Positions 1 to 11,447 of a DNA stretch of 64,000 nt are shown here, one piece after another; the first letter of the stretch is position 1, and each line of letters starts with the position of its first letter. This DNA is from Silene conica (taxonomy: Eukaryota; Streptophyta; Magnoliopsida; Caryophyllales; Caryophyllaceae): positions 29,297,568 to 29,361,567 of the forward strand of contig CM055319.2 in NCBI GenBank assembly GCA_029255685.2. Reading direction: 5' to 3'. The notes beneath the pieces were generated by a model. That model had not been told where the DNA came from, did no database searches, and was given only the letters and a program-made list of their open reading frames with translations. Made by a program: the position numbers and the translations under genes.

Positions 1-285
1 CAGGCTGTTTTGTATTTATGTTTTCATACTTATTTATGTTTTTGTTTATATCAGTTTGTTCAGTTTTGTTTTAATTCACCTCGTTTATCATGCATGTTAA
101 AGTTTAAATTCCGCGTAAATTTTGGCATGTTTGTATGTTTTATTTTCCGCTGCGACGAGGGGCTTTATAGTAGTTCTTTCCATCGAAGATGGGACACTTC
201 AAGTGTTTAGAATCCATAAAGAAATCAATAGAAGGATCATTCTCAAGCTGTAAGGCTGTCAAGAGCACGAGGCTCTGATACCAAT
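1..285 (-). mobile_element. Leader of a truncated LTR retrotransposon
   Basis: Read on the minus strand, this follows the LTR at 286-1738 and begins with a primer binding site (plus-strand GGCTCTGATACCA, about 271-283), complementary to the 3' end of initiator methionine tRNA. The rest would be the untranslated leader before gag, which would lie left of the window. No coding sequence of note is seen; the short plus-strand ORF at 10-210 has no recognisable domain. The family is probably Ty1/copia, but without pol this is inference. Confidence 0.5.
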
Positions 286-1738
286 TGAAGAGTCTATTGA
301 TCTAGATATACTCAAGAAAGGGGGTTGAATTGAGTATGCCAACTTTTTCGATTCTTCATCGATGTATGTCAATGAGCGTGGTAGTAGCGAGTAAAGAGTA
401 AAAACAATAAAGTAAGAGGAGACACGATATTTTGAAGTGGTTCAGTTTCACAAATCGAAACCTACGTCCACTATTCTCGATTAATAAAATTAGTACCTTC
501 TCCGGATTACAATTTTATCAACCCTACTCATACAACTTTGATATTAGTTGTAACTCAATCTAGATACCGTGAAATACCTAGCTACGTCAAGTACCGTGAA
601 ATACTTGACTACAACGAGTACCGCTAAATACTCAAACTATCTTAAGTAAATAAGATAAATCTTCAACAAACTCTTGTGTTCAACGATCTTGAACGTATAA
701 GAGTAACCTTCAAATGCTTGTAATCTTTATGACGGAATTTGACAAAATTTGGCATGATTTTCGAGGTGTACGTGAGGTACGTTTTTCTTTCTTGATAAGC
801 GTAATTTTGTGTGTACTTCGTTGGTTTTTAACACGTTATTGATGTCCTATATATAGTAAATTAGATCTAGGTTAAGTCCTAGATGTGTTAGGAATATTAC
901 TTTATCTAGAATTCTTGTTTCTATGTAATATTCTAAACTAATCTTATTTAAATTAGGAAAGACTTTATATAAGATATTATTGAATTAAGATATAAGATTA
1001 AATTTCCCAAACCTATTTTATTTAGAAATTAATCTTATACCATAAAATACAACATCCTATTTATAGTCAACTCCTAATACTTGTCAAGATATCATAAACT
1101 ATATCTTTACCCAAATCCTAGTTTGACTTAAGGTAAATTAAATAAACACATAATATTTATTTAATTGAACCAAAACACAATTAAAAACGTGTTACTCAAC
1201 CGTACAAAATGGTGTTCACGTTTCCCTAGGTGCACGTTTCCTAGGAATTCGGATTTTGACAATAACGGTTAGAATAAAATTCTTAGTATATTAGGATAAA
1301 TAAGTAACTCATAAGATAATCATTTTAATCCTTTTTAACCAAAGAATATTTTTATTCCAAAAACCGTTTTAAGATTACTAATTTAATATTTGACAATATA
1401 ACAACCATACACGATTTCCACGCTTCACTTGATTCGAACATTTCGCATTTCTTCATGAAGTTTACTCAGAAGCTATAACTTGAAAATATATAATTCCATA
1501 ATATGACTTTACCCTTGCAAATTTTCAAAAAGATTTGATACGAGCTTGATCTTTCTTCAACCATGATTGAATCTATGCTTGACTAAAAACACGATCTTTG
1601 CTCTATAAATAACTGTACACTTTAACACACGATTACACGTATATGTATATAAAATATATTTACTTAGACTTTTCAATATTAAAACATAAAACAATATATT
1701 AAATATATAATAATATATTACTCAACAAGACTTATCTC
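286..1738 (-). mobile_element. 5' LTR of a retrotransposon (minus strand)
   Basis: The left edge is well placed: TGAAGAGTCT starts two bases after the primer-binding-site complement. The AT-rich interior has direct motif repeats (the ACCGTGAAATAC type at about 568-632). The right edge near 1738 is chosen only because a CA dinucleotide follows AT-rich LTR-like sequence; no target site duplication can be tested because the other LTR is outside the window. The right boundary may be off by tens of bases. Confidence 0.5.
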
Positions 1739-2399
1739 ACCAAGAATCTCATGAGGTATCTTGTCTTTGTATCTTGCTGTTTTCTTACCTTTGTTGATCT
1801 AGCTTTTGTATCATGCTTATTTTATCTTCTCTTGGGAAACTGTTTGTTATGTTAGATCATTCAGGTGAAGCAGTTTTTTTTGTGCGATACAAGAACAAGA
1901 TTGATAAAGCCTTTAAAAAGTTTGCCGCGGTATTTTGTAGAGTCGTTTGATAGAGTGGAGCTCCAATGGTGGCCAACCTTGGTTCCTAAGGCATACTCGT
2001 TTTAATCCCAATTTTCTTTTTCATGACGCTTTGCAGTTTTGGATTTTGCTCAGTGGACCGCCTTTTTTATGTCCTGAGATCTGTGAGATTTACTGTTTGT
2101 CGTGCCTGACCGGTTTTTCTAATCTCCGCCCTTCTTTCAATGTATTTTTGCAGGTTATCAAGTATTTTTACTTCGTTTACCTTTTCTTCTAGCAGCTTAT
2201 GTGTACTTTCTATCGTTAGTCCTGTTTGATTACTTTCTGTTCTTTCCTTGTTCACTTGGATTTTCGACATTCTTGTTGTCAGCATTTAGTTCAGCTCTCC
2301 TCAAACCGATTCGTTCAATCTGTACTTTTGTAGCGGGTTTGGCTCTACAATTGAGTCTTGCTGTATTCAGCTGCCGTACTTGAGATAGCTACGAATTGG
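1739..2399. other. Unassigned AT-rich sequence left of the HSP70 relic
   Basis: No recognisable gene. Short open frames exist on both strands (1947-2192 plus, 2067-2285 minus); the minus frame is lysine/glutamate rich and could look like a coiled coil, but it has no family signature. The stretch may be degraded introns and exons upstream of the HSP70 fragment, or cargo of the CACTA-type element ending at 3486. Confidence 0.3.
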
Positions 2400-3010
2400 C
2401 ACCACAGCTAGTAGAGCGGTTATTAAGAACCCGTTGAAATAACGTACCCTTGCTTCTCAGACTGGTATTCTAATGTCCTTCGGAGTTTGCTGCATTTGTA
2501 TAAGTCTGAACCAACTCATTAGCATTCTTTGAAGACCTGTACTCATTAGCATTGTTTGGAGGTGGTATGTTTGATGTTTTAGCTATTGTTTTGTCCATTT
2601 TTAAACCCTGCTTATTGTTTTTTAGATTCATACCATATGCCCTGTTGTTTTTTTATCTGGATAATCATAATTGTCTTTTAGTTCTGTAATCTAAAATAAC
2701 TGTCTTCTAATCATATTGATTGTATATTCATTTGACGCAGTTCTTGAGGTTGGTGATGGTGTATTTGAAGTACTTTCAACCTCCGGAGATACCTTTAGGT
2801 GGCGACGATTTTGACAAGGTTAGTTATTTTGCTTTGCTCTTTCTCTACAGCTTCATGTTTCCCTCTTGTTACTTCTTATAGTGAATTCTATGGTGCCTGT
2901 TTGAATAACTTCCTAATTTATTGACAAAACAGAGGATCGTTGATGGGTTGGCTACTGACTTTAAAAGGAATGAAGACATTGATCTCCTGTGGAAATCTAC
3001 ATTACTGTAA
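2400..3010 (+). pseudogene. Fragment of a plastid-type HSP70 (DnaK family) gene
   Basis: HSP70s are ATP-dependent chaperones; this matches part of the ATPase domain of plastid stromal HSP70. Exon 2741-2818 reads VLEVGDGVFEVLSTSGDT, then after a 2-base loss (near 2790-2796) LGGDDFDK. A 114-base GT-AG intron (2819-2932) is followed by exon 2933-3010, RIVDGLATDFKRNEDIDLL, ending in an early stop. The segment 2555-2581 reads FGGGMFDVL, a decayed form of the phosphate-binding motif DLGGGTFDVS. A still weaker trace of the INEPTAA region lies near 2430-2450. Retained introns show it came from genomic DNA, not a retrocopy. The frameshift, missing exons and decayed motifs make it non-functional. It lies beside a CACTA-type terminus, so transposon capture is possible. 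Confidence 0.82.
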
Positions 3011-3232
3011 AATGATGCATCAGACCAGGGAAACAACACTGAACTTGCAACATCAGCATATCAGCACTTAAATTAGTCTTAAGCATTGTATATTTTTGTA
3101 TGTGTTATTTAGAATAATTATAAAAATGATGTAAGATTCTCTTGTGCAAATATACATTTGAGAGTTATTATATTTAAGTAACTTGTTTAAATAATTTCAT
3201 TTGCAAAAAAAAAAGTATTTTTTTTAATACCT
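3011..3232. other. AT-rich spacer between HSP70 relic and CACTA terminus
   Basis: No gene or repeat recognised. It is AT-rich with a short A-run and T-run around 3205-3226, and could be internal sequence of the CACTA-type element. Confidence 0.3.
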
Positions 3233-3486
3233 TTTTGCGGCGTTTTTCTCAAAAAACGCCTCAAATAGAGGACCTATTTGCGGCGTTTTTTTAGACAAAC
3301 GCCTCAAATAGCCTTTTCTATTTGCGGCGTTTTTTTAGAAAAACGCCTCAAATAACCTCTTATTTGCGGCGTTTTTTTCCGCCTCAAATAACTTTTTCTA
3401 TTTGCGGCCCCTTTATTTGCTGCTCACTAAAAACGCCGCAAGTGACCTCATTTTTTATGCCTCAAATAAGTATTTTTCTACTAGTG
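3233..3486. mobile_element. CACTA-type transposon terminus with subterminal repeats
   Basis: The stretch ends in CTACTAGTG, whose reverse complement CACTAGTAG is a CACTA-superfamily end. Inward are five or so copies of TTTGCGGCGTTTTT, most followed by the inverted AAAACGCCTCAAA, the usual layout of subterminal transposase-binding repeats. Beyond 3486 the sequence changes at once to relic copia gag, marking the insertion point; the 3-base duplication would be TGT but its partner is not visible. The other terminus was not found in the window, so it is outside or lost. No transposase gene is seen. Confidence 0.72.
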
Positions 3487-4079
3487 TGTATAAGATTTAT
3501 GCAAATTTTTGTGACAATTTTTTTTCGAAGGGTTCGAGAATTGTCCAATTTGAAGCGGTAACCGCTTTCTTTGATTTCAACTTGAATAAAGGGTAAAAGG
3601 TTAGCCCACATGTGCTCAATTTAGTGGAGCATGTTGAGATTATTAGATTGCACCTAATTGACATCCCGTAAGAATTTATTATTGACCGATTTCTTCACTG
3701 CTTGTCGCAAGTAAAAGCAAATGTTTGATTCAGGGTGAATTTCAACATGCATAACTTGGACACATCTCTTGATGATGTTTACAACATGCTTGTGCAAACC
3801 GAAAAGGACATAGGGCTAAAAGTTAGGACCATAAGAAATGTCTTAAATGTCAACACTATGAGCAAGAGGAACCTTAAGAAGGGCCAAAAGGGCTTGAAGA
3901 AGCATGCTCCCGTTAAGAGCAAGAAGATGGTTTCAGAGGCTAGCACCTCAATGACGAAAGAGGCAACTTCTATTAAGGACAAGTGCCATTATAGTAATGG
4001 CTTTGGGCATTGTAAAGGAAATTGTTACAATTACCTTGCCGACATAAAATCTGGAAAGATACTTCCAGTAGGTATTTGA
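3487..4079 (+). pseudogene. Relic copia gag fragment
   Basis: This aligns with the gag at 37407-38315: matching stretches include RIVQ.EA..AFFD.NL..G, then VNFNM.N.D.SLD, VQ.E.D.GL and the tail KSGKILPVG. The reading frame is broken by stops (for example near 3596 and 3728), and the zinc knuckle is decayed: only CHYSNGFGHCKGNC-like residues remain, with the second cysteine replaced. The N-terminal part is missing because the CACTA-type element interrupts it. The product would have been a capsid/nucleocapsid protein packaging element RNA. Confidence 0.8.
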
Positions 4080-5180
4080 CTACCCCATCTTTCATGTTTC
4101 ATAATCACATTTGATATATAATACAAGTTGTGAGATGCTCCTTTTAGGGTAAATAGGGCATCATAGCAAGAATAAAAGCAAAGATAAACAAGCTTAGACG
4201 ATCCATGGGATGCTAGAAGTAGCTCCCCTAGGGAGATTATCTATAGAAGTTTGATCTCGTTATATTTTGCTTTTATTTTAAGTCGTGTGTTGTTTTTAGA
4301 ACTATAATAATTTCTTGTAAGACTTGGGATTTATTTCCTTAATACAAAGGCTGTATTTCGGATTCCATGACATGGCTTGCAAGCCAAGTTCATTTTTATC
4401 ATGATATTTTGTTCTAAATTGATAATCATACAGACTTGCCTATCGAAACATGAAATCATTTGAATTGATTGAAAATGACATTAACAATGTATGATTATTG
4501 AAAGTCCATAAAGCTAGGAGCTTGGATTTATTAAATCAATCATAAATTTTGAGTCAAGAACTCATAATTGGGGGATGTTAAAATCACATTTATAGATAAA
4601 ATCTATTAAAAGCCCATCAAGTTTAAATTTCAAATTTTCATATAGTCTTTCGTAAGTCACTAATTTTCATGACATATTATCCTCTTTCTTAATCATCTTT
4701 TGTGGCTAGTGGCTATTTTTGCCAATAAGTAGAGTATTTATTTGAAAGATAGAGTGGGAGAATTTTATAGCCACAAGCCTTATGATAAAAGTTTATCAAA
4801 TAGTTTGTGAAATAGATAAGATCTATGTGAATGATTATTGTTTTCCAAATAGATGGGATCTATGTTCGAAAATAAGGAACAGTCTTTTACGAGATGTTCT
4901 CGAGGAATGCGTAGCGCAAGAGTGACTATAAGAAGAAGTTCTTATAAGCAACTACGTGAGGAGACTAGAAGAAAATTTTTTAAAAGAAAGTCTTTGCATG
5001 GCACAAGAAGATGTTTTTGGAATTCGATATGATCTAATTATGCCTATCGCAATACAAAGCCTAAAAAAACAAGTTTAGAATCTATACAAATAAATTTGAT
5101 TTATTTGGCAAAGTATAGAAAAGAAAAGAGACATCTAAATGTCCTTCTTTAGAAAGTTAAGTGTGAAACTATGCTAGAGC
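4080..5180 (+). mobile_element. Relic gag-only copia element, internal non-coding part (left half)
   Basis: Sequence after the gag fragment resembles, in reverse complement, the region just downstream of gag in the element at 32798-48131 (about 37250-37400), including the ACAAGTTGTGA and GCAAAGATAA segments. No pol coding sequence is seen, as in that element. It stops at 5180, where a gypsy LTR begins, and resumes at 14319. Confidence 0.6.
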
Positions 5181-5915
5181 TGTAAAACCCCTCGCGAAAG
5201 CGGAAAATTTAAACATACAAAGTACTAAAAATGCAGCGGAATTTAAACTTTTGAAACATAAACAACATGCGAGAAGAATTAAAACTGAAACTGAAACTGA
5301 AAACTGATATAAACAAAATAGAAAAGTTTAACAGTTCTAAGTACGGGAATCAAAATAAATACAAAGCCTGCGATGGAACATCCCTACAGGTCCCAAAAGA
5401 TAATTGTATCAAAAACCAAGAGTCTAGCTAATCGATAAACGTGTAAGTCGTATGATGAAAGGATCATCACTCGCTAGCTCTCAAGTGAACCCCGATCCAA
5501 CCTGCATGTACCTACATACATGAAAACATGTACGCCATAATCAGTGGGGAGTGACTAGAGTTCTCCTAGCCACCTTTTGTAACGACACGTAACAAGTAAA
5601 GCAATACAGAATACTCCAACATATATAAACATGTGAAGCATAAACATCTCATCAACTGTTCTCATACTATCATGCAATACTAATGCACGACTCTCAACCA
5701 ACTTCATAAACCGTTAGGAAGGAGAGCCGGTTTCCCTACTGGTTACCCAGTCGGGGGGTCTTTCAATCCAATTATTTATGAAACCGATCATAGAGTCATC
5801 CAATGCCTTGGATGAACAAACTATAACTCAAGCAATATAGTCATCAACTTCATCATGCATATCTGACACTGTACCAATCTCAAGGCAAGCAGATATAAAC
5901 ATCAATAACACTAGC

Positions 5916-6510
5916 AGTGGGTCCAGAGGTGAACTTAACACATATCCCACTACCAAACAATGTCGGGTCCAGAGGTGAACTTAATAAATATCCCAACATG
6001 CAATTCAAGTAAAGGGTCCAGAGGTGAACTTAACACATATCCCTATACATACCATTTAAGAAAAGGGTCCAGAGGAGAACTTAACACATATCCCTAATCA
6101 CAATTCAGTAATGGGTCAAGAGGTGAGCTTAACACATATCCCACTACAAACAAATGTCGGGTCCAGAGGTGAACTTAACACATATCCCAACATACATCCA
6201 AAAGCAAAGGGTCCAGAGGTGAGCTTAACACATATCCTAGTGCTACAAACAAGTATTGGGTCCAGAGGTGAAATTAACACATATCCCAATACACAGCTAT
6301 CGCACAACGGGTCCAGAGGTGAGCTTAACACATATCCCGTGTACGACAACCGATCACGTGTCAGGTCCAGAGATGAGCTTAACACATATCCTGATACGCC
6401 ACAAGCAAAACACATAATGGGTCCAGAGGTGAGCTTAACACATATCCCATCACGCGACATACAAAGCACGTAGTGGGTCCAGAGGTGAACTTAACACATA
6501 TCCCACCACG
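5916..6510 (-). repeat. Array of 12 spaced hairpin repeats in the 3' LTR
   Basis: Twelve copies of GGGTCCAGAGGTGAACTT followed by AACACATATCCC, about 45-60 bases apart. The core is nearly constant, but bases on both sides differ from copy to copy while remaining complementary: for example GTATTGGG/CCCAATAC (6253-6292), CGTGTCAGG/CCTGATACG (6357-6398) and CGTAGTGGG/CCCACCACG (6469-6510). Each copy is thus a potential stem with a constant loop. Copies 4 and 9 have shorter stems. Function unknown. Confidence 0.85.
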
Positions 6511-6806
6511 CGACATCCAATTCAACCATTAGCATCCAAAGATGGAAACTAACCTATAGCTCTAACTTCTTAAACCACTACACAACACTTAATTGACCCC
6601 GGGAACTAAGTTGAGGGAGAGCTGGTTTCCCTTTCGGTTACCCAAACGGGGGGTCTCTATCCTCACTCCATTCCCAAACCCAATATAGTGTGGCCCATCC
6701 TCCGGGGACCTCAAATACATATCAAAGATGCAAGGAACGAGTTTCAATCAAAACCGATCAACCGATTAAATGTTATCAACGAATTACAAATCAAAACAAG
6801 CTACAG

Positions 6807-7115
6807 GGGACCCCAGCCGGTCGGCAGGCAGCCGGCCTACCGGCTGGCAACCCCTCTCAGCTTCCTCAGCTTTTAAAACAAAAACAACACAAAAGGACTG
6901 CCAACCGGTCGGCAGGCAGCCGGCCTACCGGCTGGGAACCCAAATTCCCTACGTTCCAAAATTAAGCAATACACTAGAAATGCACTCCCAGCCGGCTGGC
7001 AGGCGGCCGGTCTGCCGGCTGGGCACTCTATTCTTACGAAGGTCAAGTCTCACAAAACAACCAAAAAGCCTTCCCAGCCGGTCGACCGGCGGCCGGTCGC
7101 TCGACCGGCTCCGAG
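6807..7115. repeat. Four GC-rich inverted repeats in the 3' LTR
   Basis: Four elements of about 35-40 bases, roughly 90 apart, stand out in AT-rich sequence. The first has arms CCAGCCGGT and ACCGGCTGG; the third has CCCAGCCGGC and GCCGGCTGGG, so the arms change together. The fourth (about 7074-7115) has AGCCGGTCGA and TCGACCGGCT. They could form stable stem-loops in RNA or single-stranded DNA, or be methylated CG/CNG-rich islands. Confidence 0.75.
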
Positions 7116-8062
7116 AGCCTGATACGAAAATCGCGTTTTCCAGCAACATCGAAACTTCAACAAATCGAAATCAAAACTCAAGAATTACAACATGTGATGT
7201 TTACCCAACATTACAAATCATCCAACAACATTATCTACCAGCAATTAAACCACAACACAATCCTCAAACGATTATTATAAGTATCCGTCGCAAAACATGG
7301 AATTTCTTAAAATTGCTTATGAACATGTGAAACTTCAACTAGTCATGAATTCAACAAGTAAGATCATTCCTAAACATGTTTCTAAGTCCATAAATCATTC
7401 AACTTAAACAAAATCAGAAATATCAACAAGAACACATCAAAACTTGCTATTTTAACAAAAAGGCCGAGTTACTCGTAATCGTCACCTCAAAAGCAATCCG
7501 GCTCAAAGATCTTCCTCTAAGATGAAGCTATCCACTTCCGGGTCGTCCAAGCCCACGCCTATAAGCACGAAAAACGAGATTAAGGACTGAAAATCGATTT
7601 AAGGAAAAACAGTCAGATTTTCGAAGTGAAGGATTTGAAAAACGAAAGTGATAGATGGCTTGCAAATTCGATGAGGATTCCGAAAATGTTATTATTACCT
7701 TTATTTGATGAACGGATGATGAAGAAATGAGCAAAAGAAGATGAATAAAAATGGAGGTTTATGAAAATGAGTTTACTGTTATTATTTTATTCTTGAGGAT
7801 GAAGGATGTCGACACAATTGATTTTAAGGGGCTTGAGGATTGTCCTTTCCGTGTTAAATGAAACGGGTTAGGATACTTGAACGGATATTTAAGATGTGAA
7901 CTTAAATTACCAAGTTTGTATTCGTCTTAAGGACTTAAGGATCTTAAGACGGATCTTACTATTTATTTAAAATACTTTTCGATAAACAATTAAAATATTA
8001 TTTTATTACTTAAAATAATTAAAAGCCTTTAAATATAAATCACGAAAATACGGGATGTTACA

Positions 8063-10065
8063 ATCACCCAATCTTCAGAAAGTTTCGTCCTCGAAACTCG
8101 AAAGTAGTTGTAGGTACGAAAACAACTCTAACGTTCAGAATATATCAAGCGGTTTATGATAACCCAAACTTTATCTTGCAAAAAGGTTTCAGGTGGCAAA
8201 AGATTTCGAGGCACAAGTCTTGTCAATGGACATTGGGATTCTCGTTACGTATTCAAGAGTCCGCCGTTCCAAATCTGAGACAAGTCCCAAAATTTTGTTC
8301 AAATAAAGTTCAAAATTAGATTGATTCGGTGTTGACAGGCACATCACGGGTTATCAGACGTCTCCAATAACAAGTTCTAGTGGCGGTCAACGCTGAAATC
8401 TGACAAAATCGCAAAACGTTACGTTTCTTAAAACCAAGTTTTCCTTCAAATAAGTACTCTCAAATTTTTGAAAAAGCAACATTGAAACAATGACTTAAAG
8501 TCGCTTCTAACGGAAGAGGAAGCAGTTTCAAATTCTCAAAACAACTAAGCTTTTTCCAAAAACAGTGGATTTAAAGTCAACAATTGGGAAACAAGTTTCA
8601 AAACAGACGTTTGAGAGCGCGGAAACAGTCGCAAAGCTTATTTTCAACATGAAGGATTAGGGGTTTCAAGCCTCGCGGCTGTCGGAACCCAAAAGGAGGG
8701 TTGAAGGAACGGAACGATCAAGTTGAAGGTTGGAGAAGACGGTAACCTTGCCAAACATGGGTACACTAACCACTCAATCCAAATCGAAACATCCTCTCAA
8801 CGATCCCTAGTATATCCCAAAAGGCGATTTCAGTAACCTTGATGCTCACAATGGTTTCACGGTCTCTCTTACCTCTATCTCATCCGCAAAACTAGGTATT
8901 CCACCACGAGAAGGTTTCCAAAACTCTCACTCAGTCCACAACCAAAAATCTCGTTAAGTTAAGGTTAAGGATCTCTCACTCAAGGGGGAAGCCTAAAACA
9001 CATACCTCAGACCAAGGTTCACGCACTTCCAAATTCTAAATCTGGATTCTATCACCCAACATCAAATTCTGAAGTTAGAACACCAAACTTTCCACGCTAT
9101 GGCTTTTCTCCATTAGACAGGCCATGACCAAAATTACCTATATCCTTTAGTCCTACGTAGTTCAATTCCATCAAATTCATTCAAGGGGGTACTTCAAACT
9201 TCTAAGTTCTCCAAAGTCATCTATTACCATGAAACGAACATTACAAGGTAAGGTCTCACTAAGATAACCACTTCCAAGTCAAGCAAGCCTATGACTGGTC
9301 CTCATGACTAGTTCCTCAAAATGATTCCGATCTCAAAGTTCCTCGAAGTCTAAAGCAACATTATCCTTCCGATGATTTATTCCTCAAAAGTTTAGATAAC
9401 CCATCTCAGATAGTTCTCAAATGACAATTCAGCCAAACTCACAGACTACTCACTCCTGTGATATATCTACTATACTTGTATCGCGGTCCACAAATAACCA
9501 TACTCAAATCAACGCGTTTCTGGACCTAGATCTCTCAATGAATCATTCAGTCTCAAACTGATGATGTATCCTAAATTCCTTTAAGTCCTTCGCTAGATAG
9601 TACCAAGATCCATTAAGTCACTCAAGATCAACAACTCAGTAAATCCCACAAGTTCTTGTAAAGGTTCCAATGTTCTCACACCGTTACTAACAACTCTCGT
9701 TCCTCAAGTTCAAACAACATTAACTTACCTCATTCACTTATCGGATAACATCAGTACTTTAAGCATATTCCTCGAAATTAATCTTCACTCTAAGTTCCTC
9801 TAGATCCTCAAATGGATACTTCAAACTTACAATTGCCCATGACTTAGCAAGATTCTCACGCCTAAGTCCCATTAAAGTCGTGTATAACACTCTACCTAGC
9901 ACATTTATCCCATCGTTCACTCACTCTTCCAATTTCTAACATGTGGACACTAAGATCAACAAAACACATTCCATCAGCTCCATAGATTTTCCTCAAGTAA
10001 CAACACTCTCTCAATCACGGTCTACAACTGTCCTCAAGGAATTCCCCAAGTCTGTCTATGGTAGG
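8063..10065 (-). other. Non-coding body of the gag-only gypsy element, downstream of gag
   Basis: Two kilobases with no convincing open frame in either direction and no reverse transcriptase or integrase motif that I can read. In an autonomous relative pol would be here. The last bases before the LTR (about 8063-8100) carry the conserved pre-LTR segment. Whether the rest is decayed pol or foreign filler cannot be told by eye. Confidence 0.5.
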
Positions 10066-11289
10066 TTACCGCACAAGGTGTTTCAGGATAAGCAAGTTAC
10101 CAGGTGAAGTCAAGAGAAAACAATGATAGCTCTCAAGGAAGGTCAAGAAGAGCCTAAGGAAAGAGACTAAGATATTAACAGCTACCAGTACTCTAACCAT
10201 AAATAAAATGGTAGGCATGAACATACCAGTAGGCAGGTCAGGGTGAACTCCAGTCTCAGCCTGAAGTTGAACAGCTCTAGCTCCACTGGTCTCAGCCTCT
10301 GGGTCAATAGTGATAGCTCTGCCACTAGCTACATCCCTCTTGGGGCACTCGAAGGAGCGATGCCCTAGCTCTCTGCAGGAGTAGCATAAGTAAGGGTCAC
10401 CGTCACAGTTAACTCTAGGATGAAGATCCTTGCGGCACTTGAAGCACTTTAGGGGAACGTCCGATGGAAGGTTCATGTCCCGGGCTTGAGAAGTCTTGGC
10501 TTTCTGGGACTTCTTGTTCTTCTGGGGACGCTTCCTTTTCCCAAGAGAAGAGGAGGCAAGAGGGCTAAGAGGTCTCCCGCTTCGGCATCTATGCAATGGC
10601 GGTGGAGGAGGAAAGAAAGTTCTAGATCCTTTACAATAGATCTGGTAAGGGTCCTCCGCTCGCAAGACACCGTAGTAACTCTGGAAGTAAGAAGTCGGGT
10701 CACCACTGGCTACACTCCTAGTCTCAGCATTAAGCTTACTCCGAAACAGATAGGCTTTGTCTTCCTCTCTCTCAACTAGCTGTGGGACAAAGTGAATCAG
10801 CTCCTCAAATCGATTGGTGAAGGCTTGAATAGAAAGGGTTCCTTGGCGAAGGTTCATGAACTTGGTCATCTTATCTTGACGTATGTCCCTGTGGTAAAAC
10901 CTCATGCCAAGAAGAGTCTTGAAACGACTCCAAGTGAAAGTGGGGTCACGAGTAGCAGGAGCACTGATTGTCAACCACCAACTCCTAGCCTCACGAACTA
11001 AGAACTGAGATGCCACTCGGGTCTGATCCTCTGGTCGAACACCATAAATCATGAAGTTCCTTTCCATGTCAAAGAACCAAGCGGTGAGGGTCGCAGCACT
11101 GGTCTCTCCGTCGAATGTCTTAGCTGCATTCCTCCACATCTGGGTGATAATCCAAGCCAATCCTCCAGGTTGGTTACTTCCCGAGGTTTGCAATAAAGAA
11201 GAAGGCATGTATGGCCTAGCTATGCAATCCTGAAGAGTTTGGATGAGGGCTTGCATCTCAGCGCTCTCTTCATTGGTTGGTTCTGTCAT
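10066..11289 (-). CDS. gag: Gypsy Gag polyprotein (capsid + two zinc knuckles)
   Basis: A 407-residue open frame starting MTEPTNEESAEM. Residues about 60-200 form the retrotransposon capsid domain (AKTFDGETSAATLTAWFFDMER, REARSWWL, FKTLLGMRFYHRDIR, LRQGTLSIQAFTNRFEELI). Two CX2CX4HX4C knuckles follow: CFKCRKDLHPRVNC (about 283-296) and CYSCRELGHRSFEC, which bind element RNA. A basic stretch (GKRKRPQKNKKSQK) precedes them. The last 50 residues, hydrophobic and after TGMF, look like an out-of-frame remnant of the start of a protease. The frame is intact, so the protein could still assemble particles. No pol follows. The start chosen is the first ATG of the frame, about 160 bases inside the right LTR. 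Confidence 0.88.
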   Translation of the reverse strand: MTEPTNEESAEMQALIQTLQDCIARPYMPSSLLQTSGSNQPGGLAWIITQMWRNAAKTFDGETSAATLTAWFFDMERNFMIYGVRPEDQTRVASQFLVREARSWWLTISAPATRDPTFTWSRFKTLLGMRFYHRDIRQDKMTKFMNLRQGTLSIQAFTNRFEELIHFVPQLVEREEDKAYLFRSKLNAETRSVASGDPTSYFQSYYGVLRAEDPYQIYCKGSRTFFPPPPPLHRCRSGRPLSPLASSSLGKRKRPQKNKKSQKAKTSQARDMNLPSDVPLKCFKCRKDLHPRVNCDGDPYLCYSCRELGHRSFECPKRDVASGRAITIDPEAETSGARAVQLQAETGVHPDLPTGMFMPTILFMVRVLVAVNILVSFLRLFLTFLESYHCFLLTSPGNLLILKHLVR

Positions 11290-11447
11290 TCTTCAATCAT
11301 AAGAGACTAAACCATTAGACGTATTCCTAACAAGGCACAAACAGACTACAATATAAGTCCTTAAATCTACCCCATCTCTCATTCATTATTTGTTTATTTG
11401 GTCAAGTTAAGGTTGGGGGTCACATGAGTGCGTCGGGAGCAATAATG

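Larger units (their letters stand above)
5181..8062 (-). repeat. 3' LTR of the gag-only gypsy element
   Basis: A 2882-base LTR. On the plus strand it runs TGTAAAACCCCTCG to GGGATGTTACA. It contains the spaced hairpin array (5916-6510), four GC-rich inverted repeats (about 6807-7115) and an AT-rich outer third. Just beyond 8062 the sequence, read on the minus strand, is the CGAGGACGAAACTTTC-like stretch typical of the end of chromovirus-type gypsy bodies before the LTR. Confidence 0.85.

Noticed and set aside
6111..6473. 120- to 149-codon frames across the LTR hairpin arrays (also 12304-12753 and both reverse strands)
   Set aside because: They arise from repeated stop-free units; frame and length differ between the two LTRs, and no domain is present.
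5916..6510. CRISPR-like look: about 30-base repeats with distinct spacers
   Set aside because: The array lies in both LTRs of a plant retrotransposon, the 'spacers' are the same in both LTRs, repeats vary, and there are no cas genes.
10486..10779. Plus-strand frames opposite gag
   Set aside because: Shadow of the minus-strand Gag frame at 10066-11289.
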